From Hyphomonadaceae bacterium UBA7672 (GTDB lineage Bacteria > Pseudomonadota > Alphaproteobacteria > Caulobacterales > Hyphomonadaceae): a DNA stretch of 64,000 bases. Below the pieces are notes generated by a model. That model was not told the DNA's origin, ran no database searches, and was given only the letters and a program-made list of their open reading frames with translations. Where the stretch lies: contig DLHI01000024.1 of assembly GCA_002483135.1 (NCBI GenBank), positions 146,883 to 210,882 on the forward strand, in the 5' to 3' direction. Position numbers and translations under genes: made by a program. Positions 1 through 7,838 of this stretch are shown here, in pieces; position 1 is the stretch's first letter; every line of letters starts with the position of its first letter.

Positions 1-2202
1 ATCGTTGTTCACGAACGTTGTGAACCGCGACGACTGATACTTCGCCGAGATATTGGCGACGATCCAGTCGGTTGGCTCCCACGTCGCACCCGCACCGATC
101 ACCCATTCCGGGCTATCGACGAGCGTTTTGCCAGCCAGACAAAGCGTGGTGACTGTCTGGCCGGGCACACATACCGTGTTCAAGTAGTTCGGGACATCGT
201 CCTGGAATGTCGTCTGGTTCCAGGTCAGGTTACCGTTGAAGTAGATTTGGTCGCCCAGAAACTCAGGCCGCCACGCGCCGGTCAATTCGACGCCATAGGC
301 CTCAACGCCGCCCACGCTCTGATAGAACGTCTCCGTTCCACCCACCTGGCCTGGCAAAGGCGCGGCGAAGCTCTCGATCCGGTTGTCGAACGTCGTGTAG
401 TACGCGGCAACCGAACCATAGAGCTCGCCTCGCGTCGTCCGCGCTCCGATCTCGAAGTTCTCGGACTCCTCCGCCGCAGGCGCTGGAACAAACGCCGACG
501 AATTCGGCACGGTCGAGAAGATGTCGTCCGTTCCGCGCGGAAGCGCATAGTTCTGCGAGTACGAGGCAAAAAGCTGCTCGTGATCGGTGACATCGTAGAC
601 CGCGCCGATCATAGGCAGGAAGTTGTCTTCGTAAGTCTCTTCGATGAACTGCGGTCCAAATCCGGGTACGCCAACACCGCCGCTCACCATGTAGAAGTCG
701 TTGAAGTTGCGATACCCGTCGATCGAATAGTCGACCTTCAACGACTTCACGCCCACTTCCACGTTCAGCTTGTCGTCAAGAAGGCTGATCGTGTCCTTGA
801 TGAACAGCTGCGTGGTCTCGCGCGTCGATTCATACTGCCGCCAGTAGTATACGATTTCGTCCAGCAGGATGCGGCCCGTCTGGATGCCGCCCTCATGGTT
901 CACCCGGCGCGTGAACCGGCTGTAGTCGTCGTCCTCGAACCACACACCCGCCTCAAGCGTGTGATTGGCGATCTCGTATTCGCCCTTCACCACTACGCCG
1001 TTGCGCGCGCCGCCCACATTGGTCACGCCGAACGCAACGCCCCGCGGCGCAGTCACGGCCAGTCCGGCCTGACTCTGCCGCAGATATCGCCCATAGAGCG
1101 ACGTCGCGCTGTTCGGATCGCCATAGGCCTCCGGCGAAGAGCCCCAGCCATCCTTGTCCTCGTGATACGCTGTGGCGGTGATCGACGCGTCATCGCCAAT
1201 CGGCGTGTAGAATGTCAGGCCATACAGCGAATCCGTCCGCACATTGATGCGGTCCTGATACCAGTTCGTGATTGGCGAATAGGTGTATCCGGGCACGTTG
1301 TACACGAGCACATTGCCAAGCGGGCCCGGCGGCTGCGTGTAACTGTAACCGCAATCACGCCCGGGTCCCTGCGTTGCATCGAACGGGCATGTGGCCCCGT
1401 AATACTGCGCCTTCGTGAAGCTCGGCGAGTCGTAGTCATAGAAGTCGTTCGCCACCCATTTGAGGCTGACGAACGCCCCATCCCACAGGTCCATCTTGAC
1501 CTTGGCCTCGGCGTGTTCACGATCGATATAGCCGCCGCCGCGCCACTGGTCGCTGTCCAGCTTCGTGCGGCTCGCATACGCCGACACCGGCCCCAGCTTG
1601 CCGCTATTCACCTTGATGAAGGACCGGTTGAGGCTGTCATCGCCCCACGTCTGCGAGATCGTCGCGCCGAACTCATCGCTCGGGTCGATCGAGCGATACT
1701 CAACGATGGGGCCCAACGAAGAGTAAGCCGGCTGCGAAACGTCGCCGGCGCCGGGCGAGGCCACAACCGCACTCAGATTCTCGTTGTCGACATAGCGAAA
1801 CACCGGGCTCCCACCGAACGCATCGGACCGGCCCAGCGGAATTCCATCCAGCACGAATGCAATCTGCTGCAGGTTGAAGGCCCGCACCGTCACTGAGTTC
1901 CCAAACTCGTAGAGACCCAACGCGCCTTCGGTCTGAACGTTGAATCCGGGGAGGGATTCAAGCATCTTCAGGCCCGAAATGCCCGCTGGCGCAGACAGCA
2001 GCGCTTCGCGCGTCACCGCAACGACATTGCTCGCCTCGTTGAGGCCGACCGCCTCGTCCGCATCACTCAGTCGTCGTCCCTGGATGACCACGACATCATC
2101 GTCATCGGGCTGCGGCGCCGCTTCTTGGCCATACGCAGCCGCACTCAGTGCGCTCATGGAGCAGAACCCCATCAGCGCGGCCTTCACTACAAACGCTCGC
2201 AT
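1..2202 (-). CDS. TonB-dependent receptor, 3' end beyond window
   Basis: The minus frame is open from an ATG at 2202 to the window edge (734 codons) with no stop, so the C-terminus is missing. The protein begins with a signal peptide (charged MRAFVVK start, hydrophobic core, AYG-QE cleavage-like site). A TonB-box-like VVVIQGR segment follows at about residue 37, and then a plug domain with LPGFNVQTEG and VLDGIPLG. The rest is aromatic-rich, beta-barrel-like sequence. This is the usual layout of outer-membrane energised transporters for siderophores, B12 or sugars; the substrate cannot be read here. The RBS AGAGG lies just before ATG and is inside one arm of a 15-bp inverted repeat. The family is clear; the specificity is unknown. 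Confidence 0.92.
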   Translation of the reverse strand, partial: MRAFVVKAALMGFCSMSALSAAAYGQEAAPQPDDDDVVVIQGRRLSDADEAVGLNEASNVVAVTREALLSAPAGISGLKMLESLPGFNVQTEGALGLYEFGNSVTVRAFNLQQIAFVLDGIPLGRSDAFGGSPVFRYVDNENLSAVVASPGAGDVSQPAYSSLGPIVEYRSIDPSDEFGATISQTWGDDSLNRSFIKVNSGKLGPVSAYASRTKLDSDQWRGGGYIDREHAEAKVKMDLWDGAFVSLKWVANDFYDYDSPSFTKAQYYGATCPFDATQGPGRDCGYSYTQPPGPLGNVLVYNVPGYTYSPITNWYQDRINVRTDSLYGLTFYTPIGDDASITATAYHEDKDGWGSSPEAYGDPNSATSLYGRYLRQSQAGLAVTAPRGVAFGVTNVGGARNGVVVKGEYEIANHTLEAGVWFEDDDYSRFTRRVNHEGGIQTGRILLDEIVYYWRQYESTRETTQLFIKDTISLLDDKLNVEVGVKSLKVDYSIDGYRNFNDFYMVSGGVGVPGFGPQFIEETYEDNFLPMIGAVYDVTDHEQLFASYSQNYALPRGTDDIFSTVPNSSAFVPAPAAEESENFEIGARTTRGELYGSVAAYYTTFDNRIESFAAPLPGQVGGTETFYQSVGGVEAYGVELTGAWRPEFLGDQIYFNGNLTWNQTTFQDDVPNYLNTVCVPGQTVTTLCLAGKTLVDSPEWVIGAGATWEPTDWIVANISAKYQSSRFTTFVNND

Positions 2203-2204
2203 CA

Positions 2205-2295
2205 ATCGCCTCTGTTCTTTTCTTCGTCCCAGCAGCCGCGTCCCGGCACGGCCATTCGGGAAACAAGACGAGCCAAACGCAAGAACAGAGGCGAT
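2205..2295 (-). promoter_or_regulatory. 15-bp inverted repeat covering the receptor RBS
   Basis: Positions 2205-2219 (ATCGCCTCTGTTCTT) and 2281-2295 (AAGAACAGAGGCGAT) are perfect reverse complements 61 nt apart. In the receptor mRNA the downstream arm contains the AGAGG ribosome binding site two bases before the start codon. Pairing of the arms would therefore hide it. A regulatory hairpin is inferred; a small inverted-repeat element is the alternative. Confidence 0.55.
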
Positions 2296-2433
2296 CTGCG
2301 CGTCAGCGTTGTCGAGGATGCTTGAGTGAGTTGCAGTCAGGAGCGCCCATCGCACTGAAATTCAGCGCACGGATCATCCAGCCATCATTGCCCACACATT
2401 GTGATTGCCCGCGCGAAGCCGCGGGAACCGGAG

Positions 2434-2811
2434 CTAGTCCTGTCCGCGCGAGGAGCCCGTGGCGTCGTCAATCGCGAACCGCCACTTGCCGTCGCCGCCC
2501 CGCTTGAGCACTTCAAGCGACACGCCGTCCATCTCGATCCAGCCCTCGCCGTTCAGCATTTCCCAGCGCAGCTTGCAGACAGCCACATCCCCCGCCACCA
2601 GCACGCTGTCGTACTTGCCTTTCAGCTTGAACGGCGCAGACAGCATGCCGGCCATGGCCGCCTTGATCTGATCAGCCCCGTGGGCGACGGTCTCGCCATC
2701 CATCGTGAAGGCCGCATCCGGCGCATAAAGCGACAGCATCCCGGCCTCGTCGCGGTCATTGAACAGCCGAACGAAGGTTTCCGCCATGTCTTCCGGCGAC
2801 GCTACGCCCAT
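2434..2811 (-). CDS. NTF2-like (SnoaL/DUF4440-type) protein A
   Basis: A 125-residue protein. ATG 2811 is chosen because AAGGGGAG lies just upstream; an in-frame ATG at 2853 has no such site. It matches the NTF2-like fold by pattern: an N-terminal helix (DMAETFVRLFNDRD), then YAPDAAFTMDG, then I/AAMAGML, ending in strands with WRFAIDD. Such proteins are small cone-shaped enzymes or binding proteins; no catalytic residue can be assigned. It is a tandem paralogue of the gene at 2890-3264 (shared LY..DA.FT..G, QIK.A..G, W.F.IDDA). The two probably arose by duplication and may be co-transcribed. There is no signal peptide, so it should be cytoplasmic. Confidence 0.75.
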   Translation of the reverse strand: MGVASPEDMAETFVRLFNDRDEAGMLSLYAPDAAFTMDGETVAHGADQIKAAMAGMLSAPFKLKGKYDSVLVAGDVAVCKLRWEMLNGEGWIEMDGVSLEVLKRGGDGKWRFAIDDATGSSRGQD

Positions 2812-2889
2812 GCTGTGCTCCCCTTGAACGGTATTGAATCGTGCGACCGGCATCTTCCCGATGCGCCGCCCAAGATCAAGCTGGTTCGT

Positions 2890-3264
2890 CTAGGGCGCGC
2901 GGCTGCCGCCGCCGGCGTCATCGATGATGAACCGCCACATCCCGTCCGGCCCCAGGCGCTGTACTTCGGCCGATACCCCGCTCGCCACGACGGCGCCGCT
3001 CTTGTCGAACATCTCCCACGCCACCCGGGTCAGCGCGGTGTCGTCCGCCACGACCGCGTCCACGGTCTTACCGCGCATCTGGAAGCCAGCCAGCATGAAA
3101 CCTTCGACCGCCCGCTTGATTTGCTCGGGTCCCACGGCCCTGTCCTGGCCATTGTAGGTGAAGATCGCGTCGTCGAAGTAAAGCGCCGCAAACCCCGTCG
3201 CATCGCCCGCGTTGAAACGCTCAAAAAACAGCTGCGCTGTCAGCTTGGGGGACGATGATCCCAT
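2890..3264 (-). CDS. NTF2-like (SnoaL/DUF4440-type) protein B
   Basis: A 124-residue protein with CTGGAGA about 6 nt upstream of ATG 3264. The sequence has the NTF2-like pattern: LFFERFNAGDATGFAALY, then AIFTYNGQD, QIKRAVEGFM, VAWEMFD, and a C-terminal strand MWRFIIDDAGG. It is the upstream member of a tandem pair with the gene at 2434-2811, separated by 78 nt, so co-transcription is plausible. No signal peptide or membrane segment is visible. The function is unknown; members of this fold include isomerases, dehydratases and stress-linked proteins. It lies downstream of the capsid gene, in the place where a GTA cluster would normally have head-tail adaptor genes. Confidence 0.75.
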   Translation of the reverse strand: MGSSSPKLTAQLFFERFNAGDATGFAALYFDDAIFTYNGQDRAVGPEQIKRAVEGFMLAGFQMRGKTVDAVVADDTALTRVAWEMFDKSGAVVASGVSAEVQRLGPDGMWRFIIDDAGGGSRAP

Positions 3265-3303
3265 TCATGGTCTCCAGTATGCCTGCAGAAAGCTAAACAC
3301 TGT

Positions 3304-3332
3304 CGGCGCCGCCGTCGAGGTCGGCGGCGCCG
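3304..3332 (-). terminator. Hairpin after the capsid gene
   Basis: CGGCGCCGCCG (3304-3314) and CGGCGGCGCCG (3322-3332) form a perfect 11-bp stem with a 7-nt loop, between the capsid stop and the NTF2-like pair. The following T-tract on the minus strand is weak (GTGTTTAGCTTT), so termination efficiency is uncertain. Confidence 0.5.
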
Positions 3333-3390
3333 CGCGTTGTTTGGACTAGCAGAGGTTCGAGCTTTTCGCCTTCACCTAAGGCTCCGATGG

Positions 3391-4626
3391 TTACGACGCA
3401 GCGAACTTCATCAGCTTGATTGCGTCGAAGTTCTGCACGCCCCCGCCCACGCGCTTGGTCGTATAGAACAGCACGTAGGGCTTCATCGAGTACGGGTCGC
3501 GCAGCACGCGCGCGCCCTGGCGGTCCACGATCAGGTAGCCGCGCCGGAAATCGCCGAACGCGATGGAGAACGAATCCTCCGCCATGTCCGGCATGTCCTC
3601 GATCTCAGTCACCGGATAGCCGAGCAGGCTGGCCGCCTCGCCCGCCATCCCCGGACGCCACAGATAGTTCTCGTCGCCATCTTTCAGCTTGCGCACCGCC
3701 GACACCGTGCGCCTGTTCATAACGAACCGCGCATTGGCCCGGAACTGACTCTTCAGCGAATAGACGAGGTCGATCAGCTTGTCCGCCGGATCGCTCGAAG
3801 CAAACGCTCCGTCCGCACCCGACAGGATGAAGCCGATCTTGTCCCAGGCGTGCGACGCATCGGCGATCTTGTCGTAGCTGAGGAACCCCTTCGGCTTGTT
3901 CGAGCCATCGCCACTGACAAACGCCGCCGACTCCTGAGCGGAAAAGCTCGCCTCGACCTCGTCCGCCAGCCACTCGTCGACATCGGCATAGGCGTCATCA
4001 AGCAGCGTCTGCGTCGCGGCCGGCATGGCGTAAAGCTCCGCCGCCGGAAACTCGAGCAGGTCCAGCGTCGGCGCCGTCGTCTCAGCCCGCGATCCCGTCT
4101 CCGCCGCCCAGGCAGACGCCGCGCCAAGGCTAATAGGCTTACGGAACACCGTCGCCGACGTCTGCCGCACGCTCGCAATCTGGCGCATCGGCGAGGCCGC
4201 CATCAGCCGCTGTTCGATCAGCCGATCCAGTTCAGGCGGCGCCACATACCCGCCCTGCGCCTCGGTCCCCACATTGATGGATTTCAGATCCAGCCGCGCA
4301 ATTCCGCTATCATCGCCCTTGCGCAGGTAGGCGCCCCAGGCGGACTTGTGCTCCGGATCGGTGCGACGAGGATCCTCGCCGATCACAGGCCTCGCCTGTT
4401 CCAGCGACAGCCGCTCCAGTGTCGTACGCTGCCGGTCGAGCGACGCCTCGATCTTCTTCAGCTTGGCGTCCAGCAGAGGATCAGCGGCGCCGCGCTTCTC
4501 GATCTCCTCGATGCGCATGTCGTTGGCCGCCTTCAGCGCCTCAAACGCCGCCATCATCTCCGCCGTCGCCGCGCGCACGTCGTCGGCTGCACCTTTCGGC
4601 GCATTCATCTTGGTCTCGATTGTCAT
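3391..4626 (-). CDS. HK97-family major capsid protein, GTA gp5-like
   Basis: A 411-residue protein. ATG 4626 is chosen because AAGGAA lies 6 nt upstream; an in-frame ATG at 4659 lacks this. It has the HK97 capsid layout: a charged N-terminal delta-like coiled region (about residues 10-85, E/K/R-rich), then GGYVAPPEL, SPMRQIASVRQTS, a WAAETGSRAET strand and LLDDAYADVDEWLADEV. It continues with FVSGDGSNKPKGFL, FVMNRRTVSAVRKLKD, LLGYPVTEIEDMPD and FGDFRRGYLIVDR. This strongly resembles alphaproteobacterial gene-transfer-agent capsids (RcGTA g5). No lesion is seen. The gene is cut off from the protease by two unrelated secreted-protein genes and their terminator, so it would need its own promoter in 4627-4700. 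Confidence 0.93.
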   Translation of the reverse strand: MTIETKMNAPKGAADDVRAATAEMMAAFEALKAANDMRIEEIEKRGAADPLLDAKLKKIEASLDRQRTTLERLSLEQARPVIGEDPRRTDPEHKSAWGAYLRKGDDSGIARLDLKSINVGTEAQGGYVAPPELDRLIEQRLMAASPMRQIASVRQTSATVFRKPISLGAASAWAAETGSRAETTAPTLDLLEFPAAELYAMPAATQTLLDDAYADVDEWLADEVEASFSAQESAAFVSGDGSNKPKGFLSYDKIADASHAWDKIGFILSGADGAFASSDPADKLIDLVYSLKSQFRANARFVMNRRTVSAVRKLKDGDENYLWRPGMAGEAASLLGYPVTEIEDMPDMAEDSFSIAFGDFRRGYLIVDRQGARVLRDPYSMKPYVLFYTTKRVGGGVQNFDAIKLMKFAAS

Positions 4627-4696
4627 GAGTTTTCCTTGGTCAGCCTCGCAGTCAGTCACTCACCGGCGCCGCGAAGCGGAGCGCACAGCGCAAACG

Positions 4697-4722
4697 AAAA
4701 GGGCGCGGCCGAAGCCACGCCC
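4697..4722 (-). terminator. Rho-independent terminator of the secreted-protein gene pair
   Basis: On the minus strand GGGCGTGGC, loop TTCG, GCCGCGCCC (4701-4722) is a 9-bp stem with one G-U pair and a stable tetraloop, followed by TTTTCGTTT. It lies 25 nt past the 4747 stop and 70 nt before the capsid start, separating the two transcription units. Confidence 0.85.
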
Positions 4723-4746
4723 TTCAATGATCTTGTATTGCTGGCG

Positions 4747-5808
4747 CTAGTTCGCCTTCGCCCGCTGGCTAGGCGGCACGATGCCCGCCGCGATACCTGG
4801 CCCCATGGCCGGCGTCCGGCCCTCGCTTTCCAGCTGCCGCGCGCCACCGAGGATCCCGTGCATGGCGTGATTGCCTTCATGGCACGCGAACTCATACATC
4901 GGCTGCGACGCATTCAGCGCCATCTCGCCGCTCCACGTTTGCGTATAAAGTGTCGGGTCCTCGACTGTGAAGCCGTAGAGGATCTGCCCATCGACCCAGC
5001 GCGAGAACCGCTCCGTCACTGTACCCGTCTTCGAGATCAGGCTCGGCTGTAGCGGATGCACATTGCGAGTCTGCACCACCAGCGTGTCGCCCTCGTACCA
5101 GCCGACGGAATCTCCCGCCCATTTCGGGATCTCGTCCGGCCCATGCTTCGCCGCCGCCGCATTCGCAACAATCGGAACGATCCGCGCATGGTGAACCATC
5201 TCGACGACGATCACCACCGCGTCCGGGGACTGCACGATCTGCAAGGTCGAATTGTACATCGCATTCTGCATCACAGGACCGGCAGTCGTCTCCGTCATCA
5301 GGCAGCGCTCGAACAACGGTCGCGTCTCCGGGCCATCGAAGTTCGCCGCCGCAAAATTGCCGCCGCCGGATCTGCGCGCCCCCGGCTGGAATGGCACCCG
5401 GCCATTCGCCGGCTCCACGATCCACGATGTCCTGAGCTCGCCACGCACTTCTGCGAGCTTCACACCCGGATCGATCCAGAACGCATTGTAACCCCGGTCG
5501 GCATTGCCATCCTCGAGGATCGACGTGTCCTCCGGATTGCTGCCCTGCGCGTCCGCTTCCATCTGCGTGATGATGATCAGCGGGTTGTCGTTGACGATGA
5601 CGCGGCCTTCCTGCTCGCTCACCACCAGCTTGTCGACGCCCGGCGGCCGCTGAAGGCTGGTGATCGACGTGCTGTTCCAGAACCCTTGCAGGTCCGGCGC
5701 CCCCCATGTCGTCTTGGGGACCGCATAATCCGGTGCGTGCTGAGCGGTCGCCACGCCGCTCGCAACCAGTCCAAAGATGGCCGTGCAGGCCAGAACCTTG
5801 CCAATCAT
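4747..5808 (-). CDS. Secreted protein of unknown function, HEGNH motif (paralogue 1)
   Basis: A 353-residue protein with a signal peptide (MIGKVLACTAIFGLVASG, cut near ATA-QH) and AAAGG upstream of ATG 5808. Marks shared with its neighbour at 5914 include WGAPDLQGFWN, SITSLQRP.GVDKLV, DRGYNAFWIDPG, RGELRTSWIVEP and NFDGPETRPL.ERC. GDSVGWYEGDTLVVQTRNVHP and, near the C-terminus, CHEGNHAMHGILGGAR are also shared. I have seen this type of secreted protein in alphaproteobacteria and acidobacteria but know no function. HEGNH fits the HExxH zinc pattern, but that match may be accidental. Five conserved W/F-rich strands suggest a beta-rich exported domain. It is inserted between GTA-type protease and capsid genes. 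Confidence 0.8.
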   Translation of the reverse strand: MIGKVLACTAIFGLVASGVATAQHAPDYAVPKTTWGAPDLQGFWNSTSITSLQRPPGVDKLVVSEQEGRVIVNDNPLIIITQMEADAQGSNPEDTSILEDGNADRGYNAFWIDPGVKLAEVRGELRTSWIVEPANGRVPFQPGARRSGGGNFAAANFDGPETRPLFERCLMTETTAGPVMQNAMYNSTLQIVQSPDAVVIVVEMVHHARIVPIVANAAAAKHGPDEIPKWAGDSVGWYEGDTLVVQTRNVHPLQPSLISKTGTVTERFSRWVDGQILYGFTVEDPTLYTQTWSGEMALNASQPMYEFACHEGNHAMHGILGGARQLESEGRTPAMGPGIAAGIVPPSQRAKAN

Positions 5809-5913
5809 CGCACCGGCCTTTCTGCCGCCCCTGCGGGCGCCGTCCCCCCGAACACGCCGGCCCCAGGCGGTGCGCCATCTGGCGCACCTCCCGACGCAAA
5901 CGGCGGACAGGGC

Positions 5914-6978
5914 CTAGTGGCTGCTCTCACCGCCCTGGTCGTCGCGAGGCAGGACGAGACCCGCCGCGATACCAGGGCCCATGCCGGGCACGCGGCCTTC
6001 GCTTTCGAGCTGCCGGGCGCCGCCGAGAATGCCAGCCATGGCGTGGTTGCCTTCATGGCAGGCGTACTCGTACAGCGGCTCGCCCTGGTTCAACGCCATC
6101 TCGCCTTTCCAGACCTGGCTATAGAGAGACGGGTCATCGACCTCGAACGCGTACGTGATCTGATGATCGTTCCAGCGCGTGAACCGCTCGATCAGCGTGC
6201 CATTCTGCGAGATCATCGCGCGCTGGTTCGGATGCACGTTGGTCGTCTTCACTACCAGCGTGTTCCCCTCATACCAGCCGACCGAGTCCCCACCCCATTT
6301 CGGGATCGGGCTGTGCTTGGCTTCGGAAGGTCCAGCCACGATCGGAATGTTCCGCACATCGTGGTTCATCTCCACGAGGATCATCACGGCGCCCGGCGTC
6401 TGCACGAACTGGAACGTGTTGTTGTACATGCTGTTCATCATCACCGGCCCATAGGAGCCCGAGAAACTCAGCACGCAGCGCTCCGCCATCGGGCGTGTCT
6501 CCGGACCGTCGAAATTGGTGATCGAATACCCGCCGCCGCCGCGCGCCGCATCCGGCTTGTACGGAATGCGTCCCGTGGCCGGCTCCGTAATCCACGACGA
6601 GCGCAGTTCGCCCTTCACAGTCGCGACCTTCGTGCCGGGATCGATCCAGAACGCGTTGTAGCCGCGGTCGTTGTTCTTGTCCTCGAGCAGCTTGGTATTG
6701 TTCGGGTCCTCGCCGTTGGTGGCGTTGTCTTCCTTGCTCAGCACCACAAGCATGTTGCGGTTCACCATGCGATCGGCTTCGGCCGGTGTCAGCACCAGCT
6801 TGTCGACGCCGCCCGGCCGCTGCAGGCTGGTGATCGACGTATTGTTCCAGAAGCCCTGCAGGTCAGGCGCACCCCACGCTGTCTTGGGCGGCGCGTACCC
6901 CGGAGCCTGCGCGTGTGCGGCGCCGGCCGCCATCGCAACAACGCAAAGAGCTGTCGCGGCCTTCAATGCGAACTTCAT
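5914..6978 (-). CDS. Secreted protein of unknown function, HEGNH motif (paralogue 2)
   Basis: A 354-residue protein starting at ATG 6978, with GGAGGA six bases upstream. The signal peptide MKFALKAATALCVVAMAAGAAHA ends before QAPG. It is close to the 4747-5808 protein over its whole length, including WGAPDLQGFWNNTSITSL, DRGYNAFWIDPGTK, FDGPETRPMAERC, WYEGNTLVV and YEYACHEGNHAM. The two genes are 105 nt apart on the same strand and end at one strong terminator, so they likely form one transcript. Function is not known. The size and the two retained copies suggest a real, selected pair rather than a decaying duplicate. Both would act in the periplasm or outside the cell. Confidence 0.8.
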   Translation of the reverse strand: MKFALKAATALCVVAMAAGAAHAQAPGYAPPKTAWGAPDLQGFWNNTSITSLQRPGGVDKLVLTPAEADRMVNRNMLVVLSKEDNATNGEDPNNTKLLEDKNNDRGYNAFWIDPGTKVATVKGELRSSWITEPATGRIPYKPDAARGGGGYSITNFDGPETRPMAERCVLSFSGSYGPVMMNSMYNNTFQFVQTPGAVMILVEMNHDVRNIPIVAGPSEAKHSPIPKWGGDSVGWYEGNTLVVKTTNVHPNQRAMISQNGTLIERFTRWNDHQITYAFEVDDPSLYSQVWKGEMALNQGEPLYEYACHEGNHAMAGILGGARQLESEGRVPGMGPGIAAGLVLPRDDQGGESSH

Positions 6979-7088
6979 GATGTTCCTCCGTATCCCTGTG
7001 GCTCGTTCCCGCGCGGCCGTCTGAGAGCCGCTGCAGGATCGAGGGAATGCTAGCCCTGCCTTACCCGCGCGGAAAGGCTGACCTTGCG

Positions 7089-7550
7089 TCAGGCCGCAAC
7101 CCGTCTTCCCAGCGCCCGGGCCCCACCAACCGCTGCAAATCGGGCACTTTGCAGCATCGGCGCTGCAACCAGCGAAATCTCGCGCAGATCAATTTCTCGC
7201 AACTCGCGCCCGCGCGCTATGCGCGGCGTCCAGTCCCGCGCGATGAAACCTATCGATAGACCGTCGAGTCGTCCCTCCCGGATCTGGGACAGGGCCATCA
7301 CCCCTGCGGCCGTCTGGTCCTCCACCAGGCCCCGCACGAACAGGCCCCGGCCATCCTCCCGGATCATTGTCCACCGCCCGGCCATTCGTCCGCCGCGATG
7401 GTTCAGAAGCATCGCGACATCGCGCTGGCGCATCAATGAGCGCGTGAAGGCGCCCGCCCGCACCACATCCCCCGCCAGATCCTCGACGCCGAACAGCGAA
7501 GCATATCCCTCGATAACCACCGACCCTTGTCCACGCCTGTCCTGATCCAT
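7089..7550 (-). CDS. HK97-family prohead protease, GTA gp4-like
   Basis: A 153-residue protein starting at ATG 7550, overlapping the upstream stop as TAATG, which implies translational coupling. It has the prohead protease pattern: IEGYASLFGVEDLAGDVVRAGAF, then VAMLLNHRGGRMAGRW with the likely catalytic His in LNH. RGLVEDQTAAGVMALSQIREGRLDGLSIGF follows, carrying the Ser in LSIGF, then REIDLREISLVAAPML. The length is near the core domain alone. In GTAs this enzyme trims the capsid scaffold during head assembly. The capsid gene normally follows directly, but here it is about 2.5 kb downstream, behind two secreted-protein genes. No lesions are visible. Confidence 0.92.
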   Translation of the reverse strand: MDQDRRGQGSVVIEGYASLFGVEDLAGDVVRAGAFTRSLMRQRDVAMLLNHRGGRMAGRWTMIREDGRGLFVRGLVEDQTAAGVMALSQIREGRLDGLSIGFIARDWTPRIARGRELREIDLREISLVAAPMLQSARFAAVGGARALGRRVAA

Positions 7551-7771
7551 TAATTCGCATCCAGCTTCTGCTCGATCCGCGTCAGCTGCGCCGCCGCCAG
7601 CTCGAGCTGCGCCTCAACCCGCGCCAGCCTCTCACCAACGCCAAGCATCGCAGACACACGCAATTCCACATCGTTGAGCCGCGCGCTCGTCGCGCCCGCC
7701 CACGCAAACAACCCCGCCGCTTCCACCGCGATCGCGAGGATCAGCGCGAGTGTGATTTTTCTGTCGATCAT
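7550..7771 (-). CDS. Small membrane protein with coiled coil, in the GTA cluster
   Basis: A 73-residue protein. ATG 7771 is chosen over 7894 because AAAGG lies 8 nt upstream and a membrane segment starts at once (ITLALILAIAVEAAGLFAWAG, residues 6-26). The rest (LNDVELRVSAML, RLARVEAQLELAAAQLTRIEQKL) is heptad-like, so a membrane-anchored coiled coil is likely. Its stop overlaps the protease start. It sits where GTA and HK97-like clusters often carry a short gene between portal and protease. By shape it could be a spanin-like or structural accessory protein; nothing proves either. Confidence 0.7.
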   Translation of the reverse strand: MIDRKITLALILAIAVEAAGLFAWAGATSARLNDVELRVSAMLGVGERLARVEAQLELAAAQLTRIEQKLDAN

Positions 7772-7838
7772 TCGAGAGACCTTTGCTAAGAGTGAGTCAT
7801 CCCGGGCTGGGCGGCGCGCGTTCGGGAGTTTCCGAAGA

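Noticed and set aside
247..1896. A 549-residue open frame on the plus strand
   Set aside because: It is antisense to the TonB-dependent receptor, has no RBS and no domain, and is Arg/Val/Ile-rich as expected for a GC-rich shadow frame.
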